Shown here: positions 24,741 through 32,568 of the stretch, in pieces
Layout of the letters: each line of letters starts with the position of its first letter
Numbering within the stretch: the stretch's first letter is position 1
NCBI GenBank assembly: GCA_030747505.1
Contig: JASLKQ010000030.1
Span: 1 to 36,294 of the forward strand
DNA length: 36,294 nucleotides
Direction of reading: 5' to 3'
DNA from: Verrucomicrobiota bacterium
Lineage (GTDB): Bacteria > Verrucomicrobiota > Verrucomicrobiia > Limisphaerales > UBA1100
The notes under the pieces: model-generated
Database searches by the model: none
What the model saw: the letters and a program-made list of their open reading frames with translations, nothing else
Told to the model about the DNA's origin: nothing
Position numbers and translations under genes: made by a program

Positions 24741-25644
24741 AAAACGTCGCGAAAATCGAAGATGGCATCAGCGATATACGTTGCTTAACGTGGATTTACC
24801 TGTTGAAAAAGTGCGCCAACAGCGCTTGCGTTGGGCGATTCGTGCAATCGGTTGTGTTTTCGGAGTGTTCTTGATTTTTTTGTGTGTTTGGCACGGTGGT
24901 TCCTGGTTGATGAAAGTTGGAATTTATCAGAATGACCGTTTCACGGTTAAGACGATTGATATTCGGACCAGTGGATTGATTAATCCGGAGCAAATCCGTT
25001 CCTGGGCTCGTATTAATGATGGAGAGAATCTATTTGAGGTGGATTTGCAGCGTATTAAGCGGGACTTGGAAATGGTGCCACAGATCAAGGTTGCTGCTGT
25101 GGATCGCGTGCTTCCCGAAACGTTACGTTTGCGTATTACCGAGCGTCGGCCCTTGGTGCAGGTGATTGCCTACAGGCAGCATTCCAAGGGACAGGTGCAA
25201 AAAAATGTATGCTGGCTGGATTCTGAAGGAGTTGTAATTCCCTCGGTGGAGATGAAGCAGTCGCCGGAAGGATCTCCAGTAAAATGGATACCCTTGGTTA
25301 TAGGACTGAATCAGACTGATTTGATGCCGGGTCGAGTGGTTCGGTCTCCTCAGCTAGATTCGGCTTTATCATTGATCAGCCATCTTGACCTTTCGCCGAT
25401 GGCAGGGCTGGCACACGTTTGTGAGATAGATGTATCCGGTCATGATACACTGGAGCTTACGACATGGCAGGGAGGGAGAATAAGGATGGCTTTGCATGGG
25501 CTTGAACGTCAATTGAGAAGATGGCGGCAGGTGCACGATCTGGGGCGCAAGCATAAAAGGGCGATTACTTCGATTGATTTATCAATACAAAATAATTTGC
25601 CAGTTCGTTGGAGGCTCGCAGAGGAAACAAGCCCTTCAGGATGA
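24730..25644 (+). CDS. ftsQ: Cell division protein FtsQ/DivIB
   Basis: 304 aa, bitopic. A basic cytoplasmic tail (about residues 1-38), one membrane helix (about 39-60), then a POTRA domain (FTVKTIDIRTSGLINPEQIRSWARINDGENLF..., about 75-145) and a beta domain ending in IDLSIQNNLPVRW, which resembles the IDLRYxNG-x-AVRW segment of FtsQ. FtsQ recruits FtsL/FtsB and holds the FtsWI synthase until activation. Its start lies inside the ddl stop region (11-bp overlap) and ftsA follows 6 bp after, the classical ddl-ftsQ-ftsA order. Confidence 0.92.
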   Translation: MWGRKRRENRRWHQRYTLLNVDLPVEKVRQQRLRWAIRAIGCVFGVFLIFLCVWHGGSWLMKVGIYQNDRFTVKTIDIRTSGLINPEQIRSWARINDGENLFEVDLQRIKRDLEMVPQIKVAAVDRVLPETLRLRITERRPLVQVIAYRQHSKGQVQKNVCWLDSEGVVIPSVEMKQSPEGSPVKWIPLVIGLNQTDLMPGRVVRSPQLDSALSLISHLDLSPMAGLAHVCEIDVSGHDTLELTTWQGGRIRMALHGLERQLRRWRQVHDLGRKHKRAITSIDLSIQNNLPVRWRLAEETSPSG

Positions 25645-25650
25645 ACCAAA

Positions 25651-26853
25651 ATGTTCGATCGTTCACAAATTGTTGTCGGGCTTGAGATTGGAACCACAAA
25701 GGTTTGTGTGGCAGTCGGGGAGCTGGCAAAGGATGGGAGCTGTTGCGTGATTGGATTGGGGACTGCCCCTACCGAAGGGGGCGTCTGTAAAGGTGAAATA
25801 GTTAATGCTGATTTGGTGGAAAATGCTGTCCGATTGGCGTTAACTCAAGCGGAGAATGAATCGGATATTGAGATTGGCAGTGTGTATCTTGGGGTGACCG
25901 GTTCACATATAAGGGGTCTGAATAAAAGAGGGATCCATCCTGTTTCACCCGTAGGTGGTGAAATTGACAGTGAGGATATTCGGCAGGTTGTAAGTGCCGC
26001 CCGACCTGCAATTGCTCTTGAGGAAGAAGTGCTTCATACAGTGCGGCAATATTTCCGAGTTGACGGGCAGGATGACGTTAAGAATCCAGTTGGCAGGGTA
26101 GCTTCACGGCTTGAATTGGACGTACACGTTGTGTGTGGGCAGAGAACACGCATTCAAAACCCTGTTAGACTGGTTAAAGGTTTGGGAATTGAGGTCGAAG
26201 ATATTGCTTTTAATGGCCGCGTAATGGGGCTTCCGTTGTTGACACCTGAGATATGTGAACAAGGTGCTCTGATCATAGATTTGGGGGCTGGGACAACCGA
26301 ATATGCGGTCTATTTAAATGGATCATTAAGTCATTGTGGAGTCCTCCCAATTGGAGGGGATCATGTAACAAACGATTTGGCTGTTGGGTTGAAGCTCACC
26401 CAGTCAAGGGCCGAACGGCTAAAGATTAGCCACGGAAGTGCAGTATGTGATCCCTGTCTAGAAAGTCGCATGGTGAATTTTTCCAGTGATATTGGTTTGG
26501 ATGATAAACAAATATATGTCGGTGACTTGCACCGAATCATACATGCCCGTTTAGATGAGTTATTCCAATTGATTTATGCAGACTTAAACCGGAATAAGCT
26601 TTTGAGAAGAATTAATGGGGGTTTGTTACTCTTGGGAGGTGTGGCTAGAACTTCGCAAATTGATTTGTTAGCGCAGAAAATTTTTGGATTAGATATACTC
26701 ACTAATTCTGTGCCAGAAGCTGACACTGTTCATGATTTTTTGTCATGCCCTGAGTATGTAACTGCAATCGGATTGGCTAAACATGGAGCTCGGCAGACAA
26801 GTTCTGATCGTCGAAAAAAAAGGAACTTATTCGGATGGTTAACAGGGAGGTAA
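25651..26853 (+). CDS. ftsA: Cell division protein FtsA (actin-like membrane tether)
   Basis: 400 aa. An actin/Hsp70-type ATPase that anchors FtsZ filaments to the membrane. Phosphate-1 loop GLEIGTTKVCVAVGE near residue 10, the FtsA-specific 1C domain (about 85-160), phosphate-2 loop IIDLGAGTTEYAVY near residue 209, and LLLGGVARTSQIDLLA for adenosine binding. The C-terminus, RRKKRNLFGWLTGR, is the amphipathic membrane-targeting helix of the family. Everything needed for a working FtsA appears present, in contrast to the FtsZ encoded 3 bp downstream. Confidence 0.95.
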   Translation: MFDRSQIVVGLEIGTTKVCVAVGELAKDGSCCVIGLGTAPTEGGVCKGEIVNADLVENAVRLALTQAENESDIEIGSVYLGVTGSHIRGLNKRGIHPVSPVGGEIDSEDIRQVVSAARPAIALEEEVLHTVRQYFRVDGQDDVKNPVGRVASRLELDVHVVCGQRTRIQNPVRLVKGLGIEVEDIAFNGRVMGLPLLTPEICEQGALIIDLGAGTTEYAVYLNGSLSHCGVLPIGGDHVTNDLAVGLKLTQSRAERLKISHGSAVCDPCLESRMVNFSSDIGLDDKQIYVGDLHRIIHARLDELFQLIYADLNRNKLLRRINGGLLLLGGVARTSQIDLLAQKIFGLDILTNSVPEADTVHDFLSCPEYVTAIGLAKHGARQTSSDRRKKRNLFGWLTGR

Positions 26854-26856
26854 ATT

Positions 26857-28014
26857 TTGAAATCTGAAAAATCAGGTACCAAATCGGTTTTTGTAGGCGT
26901 AGGAAGTGCCGGTTTGCTTTTGCTGGATAAATTGGCAGCAGTTGGTCTTCCTGTGGGAAGTTTCATTGGTATTGATTCGGATTATCAGTGTATTCAGCGG
27001 GGTCAAATTGCCGAATGTATTCAATTGGGGGAGGCTACACGTAGAGGGTGGGGCTGTAGTGGTGATGCTGCTGAAGGAGCAAGTTGTGTGAGAGCTGCTC
27101 GAGATAAAGTGGGGGCGAAGTTAAAAAGTGCCGATATGGTGATAATTGTTGCCGGTACGGGTGGCGGCATGGGTGGAGGGGGGGCTCCAGTAGTGGCGGA
27201 AATTGCATCTGAAAGAGGGGCATTGGTTTTGTCTATAGCTATAGAGCCTTTTGATTTGGAAGGGCGAAGGGAGTCTGCTGAGTTGGCTTTACAGCGGCTG
27301 ACTCAGGTTTCAGATACCGTAATTCGCATGTCGAACCAAAGCATTATGAAACGAATGAAAGAGGATTGTTCCGTTCAAGAATGCCTGGAAGTTGCCAATA
27401 GCCGTATACTTGAGGCGATGATGGGTTTGGGATGTTTGATGCGGTCAGATGGATTGGTGAATATCAATTTTGCTCATGTTAGGAAGTTGTTTGAAGGTCA
27501 GCATGGGGAAAGCCACTTTGATTTAGTTGAGATAGCTGATGATTTTAGACCAAATGCAATTGTAGATGAACTGATGAAGCATCCGTTTTTTGAGCTAGAC
27601 AATCAGATTGGTGAAAATTCTGGAATGATAGTCAGTTTGCAGGGAGACGACTCGCTTAACATAGAAAGAGTGAATGAATTTACGATATATTTGGAATCTA
27701 TGGCACCAAAATTTCAGGGAGTAATCGGTGCCCACGTGGACAAGACATTGAACTCCCGAATGGCGATAATGCTGTTAGCTCCAGATCCTATTACTCAAAA
27801 AATTGATCTTGAACAAAACCAATCAATACATCTCGCGGATCGAGCCATAGAGACCACCATTGAAGGAGAAACAAGCGTAAAGGAGGGAGTTCAGCAGCAA
27901 CTAGCTCTTGTGCCTGTTTCAAAGGGTCGCTTTGACAAAGGGTCGCCGAATCTGCATGATGGAGAGGACTTGGACGTGCCTACATTTTTACGGCGCAATA
28001 TGATCCTTAACTGA
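26857..28014 (+). CDS. ftsZ: Divergent FtsZ with altered GTPase motifs but normal C-terminal tail
   Basis: 385 aa, TTG start with GGGAGG six nucleotides upstream. The tubulin/FtsZ layout is recognisable: VFVGVGSAG (T1), FIGIDSDYQCI (T2), GWGCSGDAAEG (T3), AGTGGGMGGGGAPVVAEIA (T4), EPFDLEGRRESAE (T5), and the C-terminal EDLDVPTFLRR, which matches the FtsA-binding peptide. Several conserved residues differ. T1 has lost the extra glycines and asparagine; the GGGTGTG signature reads GGGMGGG (102-108); the T7 loop N-x-D-F-A-D reads N202-I-N204-F-A-H207, so both catalytic aspartates that complete the neighbouring subunit's GTPase site are gone. Position after ftsQ-ftsA argues that this is the ftsZ orthologue. 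Slow or absent GTP hydrolysis is inference. Confidence 0.88.
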   Translation: MKSEKSGTKSVFVGVGSAGLLLLDKLAAVGLPVGSFIGIDSDYQCIQRGQIAECIQLGEATRRGWGCSGDAAEGASCVRAARDKVGAKLKSADMVIIVAGTGGGMGGGGAPVVAEIASERGALVLSIAIEPFDLEGRRESAELALQRLTQVSDTVIRMSNQSIMKRMKEDCSVQECLEVANSRILEAMMGLGCLMRSDGLVNINFAHVRKLFEGQHGESHFDLVEIADDFRPNAIVDELMKHPFFELDNQIGENSGMIVSLQGDDSLNIERVNEFTIYLESMAPKFQGVIGAHVDKTLNSRMAIMLLAPDPITQKIDLEQNQSIHLADRAIETTIEGETSVKEGVQQQLALVPVSKGRFDKGSPNLHDGEDLDVPTFLRRNMILN

Positions 28015-28030
28015 TGCCTGCCCAATAGTC

Positions 28031-29284
28031 ATGCACTGGTATACGGAATTGGCTTTGCTGTTTCTGTTCACGGGGATTGGGTTTTTTTTCGCGTTGGCCG
28101 AAACAGCACTTCTTACTCTTGGTAAATGGCGTTTACGTCAGGTTACAGCACATTCGCCCGCACGTGGCGTTTTTATTCGTAAACTACTGGCAAGTCCTCA
28201 GGATTTGCTTGCGACCATGACACTAGGTAACACGCTTGCTCACGGATCGGTTATCGCCGTTGCCCTAGTTTTGGGTTGGCAAATGACACCTGTGCTCGGC
28301 TTTGGAGGGAATCCTGTTATTAACGGGTTGATTAGTTTTACCATCGCTACTTCGTTAATATTATTTTCAGAGATAATCCCCAAAACATTGGCGGTACGTC
28401 GGCCTGAAATTTGGGCCCCCAGAGTAGCTAGAATAATGTTGTGGCTTGTCCAGTTGACCGGACCTGTGCGTTTGGTGGCACAGTCTCTCAATAATCAACT
28501 CATGCGTTTAATACCGCAATCGGTTAAACCATTGCCGGTATTGGCCGATGAAGAATATCGGGAATTATTGGAATTAGCGTGGCAATCGGGCGCATTGGGT
28601 GTTTCCGAGAAGGAGATTATTCTGAACATTACCAATTTAGATCGCCGGACTGTGAGCGATCTGATGCGTCCTCGTTCCAAGATGGCAACCATCAGCCATG
28701 ATCTTTCGTTGGAAGAGATGCTGATGGTTGCAAGGAAATTTCACCACCGACGACTTCCAATGTATGGAGAAAAACCAGACAGTATTGTGGGTATCCTTAA
28801 CACACCCAAACTTTTGGCAGATCCGGACGTGGATCCAGTTGAGATAATAGATTTCCCTTCGTTTGTTCCTGAGGAGATGAATTTGTTGGAACTACTAAAA
28901 AGTTTCCAAAATAAATCGCATAACATGGCCATTGTCTTGGATGAATTTGGAAGTACCGCCGGATTGGTGACCTTGGAGGATATTTTGGCTGATGTTGTTG
29001 GGGGACTAAGGCGTGAGGATGATGAGACTCAATTTATCATGGAAAAATTGGAGCAAGGCAAATGGCGTCTAAGTGGTAATGTTTGGTTGGAGGATTTTAG
29101 GCGAGAGTATTCCCATCTGCAGCGGGTTCCGGGTGTGGATACGGTTGGCGGTCTGGTTTCCTCTCAACTGGATTTTATTCCTCCAACAAATACGGTTGTT
29201 GAGTTTAGTGGGCTTACATTTTGTGTGACCCGTGCGGATGATCGGCGTGTTTTAGAGGTGATGGCACATCGAACTGGAAGATAG
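28031..29284 (+). CDS. CNNM/CBS transmembrane protein (CorC/HlyC family), copy 1
   Basis: 417 aa. Topology: a CNNM (DUF21) membrane domain with about four helices (about 1-190, GFFFALAETALLTLG at the N-terminus and LILFSEIIPKTLAVRRPE), a CBS pair (about 205-330, VSDLMRPRSKMATI... MAIVLDEFGSTAGLVTLEDILADVVG) and a C-terminal CorC_HlyC domain (about 345-412, GVDTVGGLVSSQLDFIP). Proteins of this type are implicated in magnesium/cobalt homeostasis, and older annotations call them haemolysins. First of three tandem paralogues beginning 16 bp after ftsZ. The next gene starts 2 bp after its stop. Confidence 0.88.
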   Translation: MHWYTELALLFLFTGIGFFFALAETALLTLGKWRLRQVTAHSPARGVFIRKLLASPQDLLATMTLGNTLAHGSVIAVALVLGWQMTPVLGFGGNPVINGLISFTIATSLILFSEIIPKTLAVRRPEIWAPRVARIMLWLVQLTGPVRLVAQSLNNQLMRLIPQSVKPLPVLADEEYRELLELAWQSGALGVSEKEIILNITNLDRRTVSDLMRPRSKMATISHDLSLEEMLMVARKFHHRRLPMYGEKPDSIVGILNTPKLLADPDVDPVEIIDFPSFVPEEMNLLELLKSFQNKSHNMAIVLDEFGSTAGLVTLEDILADVVGGLRREDDETQFIMEKLEQGKWRLSGNVWLEDFRREYSHLQRVPGVDTVGGLVSSQLDFIPPTNTVVEFSGLTFCVTRADDRRVLEVMAHRTGR

Positions 29285-29286
29285 CG

Positions 29287-30309
29287 ATGACGACAATTCA
29301 TTGGATACTGTTGAGTTTAGGATTCGGGTGTGTAGGGCTTTCTTTCTTTTTGTCAGGACTGGAGGCTGGCTTGGTTGAAGTGAGTCGGTTGCGTTTGCGC
29401 CGAATGGCTCGGGAAGGGGATATAGGAGCATCGAGATTACTTCGGTATTTAGATCAGCCTGAAGACACTTTATGGACCATTCTGGTTGGTAACACCGTTG
29501 CCAATGTAATCTTGGGACTAGTAGGGCTCTACGGTCTGCAACAACTATTCGGAGTTAATGAGCCTTCTCAATTACTTGAATTTAGCCGAACTGCAGGGTT
29601 GTTTTGGGCAGTTTTTATTATCGGGTGTTTGCTCTTCTATGCTTTATGTGAATTACTGTCCAAGACGCTCTTTCGCAAATATGCGACCAGTTTGAGTGTT
29701 TCTTTGTCCCGGATTTTTGGCTGGATCGAGTTGCTGTTTAGTCCGTTGGTGGAATTTTTAAAAAGTTTGTCTGAATTATTGCTTTTTTCAAATGAAGGAA
29801 TTGGTCGAGGGAATCTTTTTAGCAGTCGAGAAGAATTAAGGCAGTTGATGACAGCAAGCGGGCAGGGACTTACGGATGATGAACGCGTGATGATCGATCG
29901 AGTTCTCGATTTGCAAAAAATTCCGGTTCGAGAATTGGCTGTGTCTTTTGATGAGCTCCCTGAAATCAGCACTGAGGATCCTGTTTCAGATTTGATCTCA
30001 AATCAGTCAATTGGAGCTTATACCCGTCTGCCTGTATGGGATTTGCAAAAAGGTAGACGGCGAATTGCCGGGGTTTTGAACCTTCGCCGTCTGATTTTTT
30101 TACCTGAATCGGAATGGAACCGGTCTGCTGGGCATTTTGTTGAATCGGCATTGTACCAAGATGAGGATGTACGCTTACAGAAGCTGTTGCAAACCATGCA
30201 ACGATCAGGCCAGAGGGTTGTAATTATTTTGGATAAAAGAAAACGTGAATTAGGGGTAGTAACATTGCCTGACATCTTAAAGGTCGTTTTTGGGGAGGTG
30301 CGAGTATAA
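29287..30309 (+). CDS. CNNM/CBS transmembrane protein, copy 2, lacking the CorC_HlyC domain
   Basis: 340 aa. CNNM membrane domain (about 1-180: LSGLEAGLVEVSRLRLRRMA, TLWTILVGNTVANVILG, ALCELLSKTLFRKYA) followed by a weak CBS pair (about 200-338, IPVRELAVSFDELPEIS... VVIILDKRKRELGVVTLPDILKVVFGEV). It ends directly after the second CBS, so the C-terminal CorC_HlyC domain present in copies 1 and 3 is missing. The stop is natural (TAA overlapping the ATG of copy 3), with no sign of a frameshift. The usual DEFG in the second CBS reads DKRK here, the most diverged of the three. A partner subunit of copies 1 and 3 is possible. Confidence 0.85.
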   Translation: MTTIHWILLSLGFGCVGLSFFLSGLEAGLVEVSRLRLRRMAREGDIGASRLLRYLDQPEDTLWTILVGNTVANVILGLVGLYGLQQLFGVNEPSQLLEFSRTAGLFWAVFIIGCLLFYALCELLSKTLFRKYATSLSVSLSRIFGWIELLFSPLVEFLKSLSELLLFSNEGIGRGNLFSSREELRQLMTASGQGLTDDERVMIDRVLDLQKIPVRELAVSFDELPEISTEDPVSDLISNQSIGAYTRLPVWDLQKGRRRIAGVLNLRRLIFLPESEWNRSAGHFVESALYQDEDVRLQKLLQTMQRSGQRVVIILDKRKRELGVVTLPDILKVVFGEVRV

Positions 30310-31676
30310 TGGACTGGAATGAAGTCATTGTAATTTCTCTTCTTATTCTGGCTGTAGGCATTCTGGTATTCTTGAACGGATTTTTTGTGGCTGCAGAGTT
30401 TGCCTTGGTGAAACTGAGGGACACCCAGCTTGAGCCGTTGGTTTCCAAGGGGCACCGGAGGGCTCGAATGGCACGTCATATTTTAGATAACCTTGATGCG
30501 TATCTGAGTGCGTGTCAGTTGGGGATTACACTGGCCAGCCTTGCTCTAGGTTATGTTGGGCATCCGATTTTTGATAAACTTCTTGGGCCTATTTATGACT
30601 GGAATGTCAACGGTGGCCCATTATTGAAAGATGAGTACTGGCGTCATACAATTTCCATAGGCGTGGGCTTTTTAGTGATCACGATTCTTCATATTGTGGT
30701 TGGTGAGGTTGCGCCAAAACGATTGGCTATTCAGCGTCCTCTTACAGCCAGTCTTTGGGCAGCTTATCCATTGCGCTGGTTTTATTGGAGTATGTATCCT
30801 TTCATTTGGGTGCTTAATTCCAGCGCGCTGTGGCTGCTCCGCAAAACAGGCTTGGATACAGGAGATGAGCTTAACCACAGCCATTCGGAGGAGGAGTTGC
30901 GCATTTTGATAGGTGGAACTGGTGATGGTTCAGCAAAAGATGCGTTTAGACGAGGTCTTGTGCTTAATGCCTTTGATTTGAAGCGTCGTATTGCCCGTGA
31001 TGTAATGCGACCCCGCCGCGAGATTGTCGGATTCAACACGAAGTCTAATATTAACGAATGTCTGGAAATAGCTGAACAGACGCGTCATTCACGGTTCCCT
31101 CTGTGTGTCGATGGAAACCTAGATCAGACTCATGGAGTCATCCATATTAAGGATTTATATGCCCAACGTCACTCTGCCCGAACCGCAGAGGATTTAGCAG
31201 ATTTTTCCCGGGAGTTAGTTTACGCACCCGAGACGGCCAAACTGGAAGGTCTCCTGCAAATCTTTCTCAACCGCAAGCTACACTTTGGATTGGTGGTTAA
31301 TGAGTATGGGGACACTGTGGGGATGGTAACCTTGGAAAATATATTGGAGGAGCTTGTCGGGCAAATTCAGGATGAATTTGACCATGAAAAGCCGCTATTT
31401 GAACAGTTGGATAAAACCACATGGTCCGTTCAGGGGATTATGCCGCTGCATGAGTTGGCTGAATTGACTGGGGAGGATTGTGATGAAAAGGGAGTGACAA
31501 CGGTCAGTGGGTTGATTACCAAGAGATTGGGCTCGTTTCCCAAAGTTGGTGATGTCCTTGAATTGGACAACTATGAAATAAGGGTGGAACAGACGTTTCG
31601 GCTTCAGGTCGAGCAGGCTAGATTGACTCGACTGAGTGATTCAAAGCCGATTGATGATGTTGAAGTGAACGAATAA
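30309..31676 (+). CDS. CNNM/CBS transmembrane protein (CorC/HlyC family), copy 3
   Basis: 455 aa, the longest of the three. CNNM domain (about 1-205, FLNGFFVAAEFALVKLRDTQLEPL, LSACQLGITLASLALGYVG and VVGEVAPKRLAIQRP), CBS pair (about 215-345, ARDVMRPRREIVGF... LVVNEYGDTVGMVTLENILEELVG) and CorC_HlyC domain (about 365-445, GVTTVSGLITKRLGSFPKVGD). Start overlaps the stop of copy 2 (TAATG). The gene ends 1 bp before the stop codon of the converging HAD gene, so there is no room for a dedicated terminator between them. An ion-homeostasis role is family inference. Confidence 0.9.
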   Translation: MDWNEVIVISLLILAVGILVFLNGFFVAAEFALVKLRDTQLEPLVSKGHRRARMARHILDNLDAYLSACQLGITLASLALGYVGHPIFDKLLGPIYDWNVNGGPLLKDEYWRHTISIGVGFLVITILHIVVGEVAPKRLAIQRPLTASLWAAYPLRWFYWSMYPFIWVLNSSALWLLRKTGLDTGDELNHSHSEEELRILIGGTGDGSAKDAFRRGLVLNAFDLKRRIARDVMRPRREIVGFNTKSNINECLEIAEQTRHSRFPLCVDGNLDQTHGVIHIKDLYAQRHSARTAEDLADFSRELVYAPETAKLEGLLQIFLNRKLHFGLVVNEYGDTVGMVTLENILEELVGQIQDEFDHEKPLFEQLDKTTWSVQGIMPLHELAELTGEDCDEKGVTTVSGLITKRLGSFPKVGDVLELDNYEIRVEQTFRLQVEQARLTRLSDSKPIDDVEVNE

Positions 31677-31677
31677 T

Positions 31678-32568
31678 CTACCAGCTAGGGGTTTTGGGGA
31701 GGTAACTGGAAAATTCCTCGAGCAGCTGGTCTTGATATTTTCCTGAGAAAGTGCCGGCAAAAAAATGATTGAGCCCCTCGTTATGAAGTCGTTCCCAACT
31801 GGCCTCCTCGTTACCAGGGTTGATTGGGAAGAAAAGTGCTTCATTAGCTGTGGCTGCTTTGTGATCGCCGGGGGCATCGCCAATCATAAGGATATTATTT
31901 GGCTGATACTTATCCTTGGCGGCGAACTCCAGATGTTCCGTTTTGGTTCCCATTTCCTGTCCAGCAATCATTAAAACATTTTCCCTGAGGGAGGTTTCCT
32001 CCCATTCTCGCTCCAAAGCTTCCACGGGTGTTTGCGAAATAACCATGCAATCAGCCTGGGCTTTAGCCTTGTCAAGCGTTTCACGGACCAAAGGGAAGGG
32101 GGGGACATTATAGACAATTTCTTTGACAGTTGCATTGACCGCATCACTCCATATTTTGACGGGCTTCAATCCCTCATTGCCTTTAGCAACTTCAAGGTCA
32201 AGGGTAGCGTTGCCCAACTTGCTTTCGCGGTTGGTCCACTCAAGTAGAGCGGGGAAAGAAGGTACCTTTACCCCTCGTAATTTGACTTCCTTGCGATTGG
32301 TCAGCAACTCCAACGCGCGAATGAGTGCGTGGAATCGGTTGCAGCCTCGGGTAGTGGAATAGAGGTTAACAAAAGTCCAGACTTCCCGTGCATATTTACT
32401 TACCGCCTGTAGACCGAAATGCTTGATGAACATGGGGGAAAAACATTCCTGATGCTTGATCTCCATTGAGTCAAATACGCAACCATCAGAATCAATGCCT
32501 ACAAAAAACTCGTGAGTGGGTCTAAAGTCACGGATCGCTTGCGCGGGATCGCTCACATTATTAGACAT
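31678..32568 (-). CDS. HAD-superfamily hydrolase
   Basis: 296 aa from ATG 32568. HAD motif I is D26-S-D28-G-C-V-F-D-S (nucleophile and acid/base), motif II lies in CMVISQTP and motif IV in ILMIGDAPGDHKAA. These make a phosphatase or phosphotransferase of the HAD fold likely, with a sizeable cap between motifs I and II (about residues 40-185). The substrate is not evident. The start overlaps the gnd stop by 8 bp, so both are probably translated from one mRNA, and a sugar phosphate substrate is a reasonable guess only. Confidence 0.78.
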   Translation of the reverse strand: MSNNVSDPAQAIRDFRPTHEFFVGIDSDGCVFDSMEIKHQECFSPMFIKHFGLQAVSKYAREVWTFVNLYSTTRGCNRFHALIRALELLTNRKEVKLRGVKVPSFPALLEWTNRESKLGNATLDLEVAKGNEGLKPVKIWSDAVNATVKEIVYNVPPFPLVRETLDKAKAQADCMVISQTPVEALEREWEETSLRENVLMIAGQEMGTKTEHLEFAAKDKYQPNNILMIGDAPGDHKAATANEALFFPINPGNEEASWERLHNEGLNHFFAGTFSGKYQDQLLEEFSSYLPKTPSW

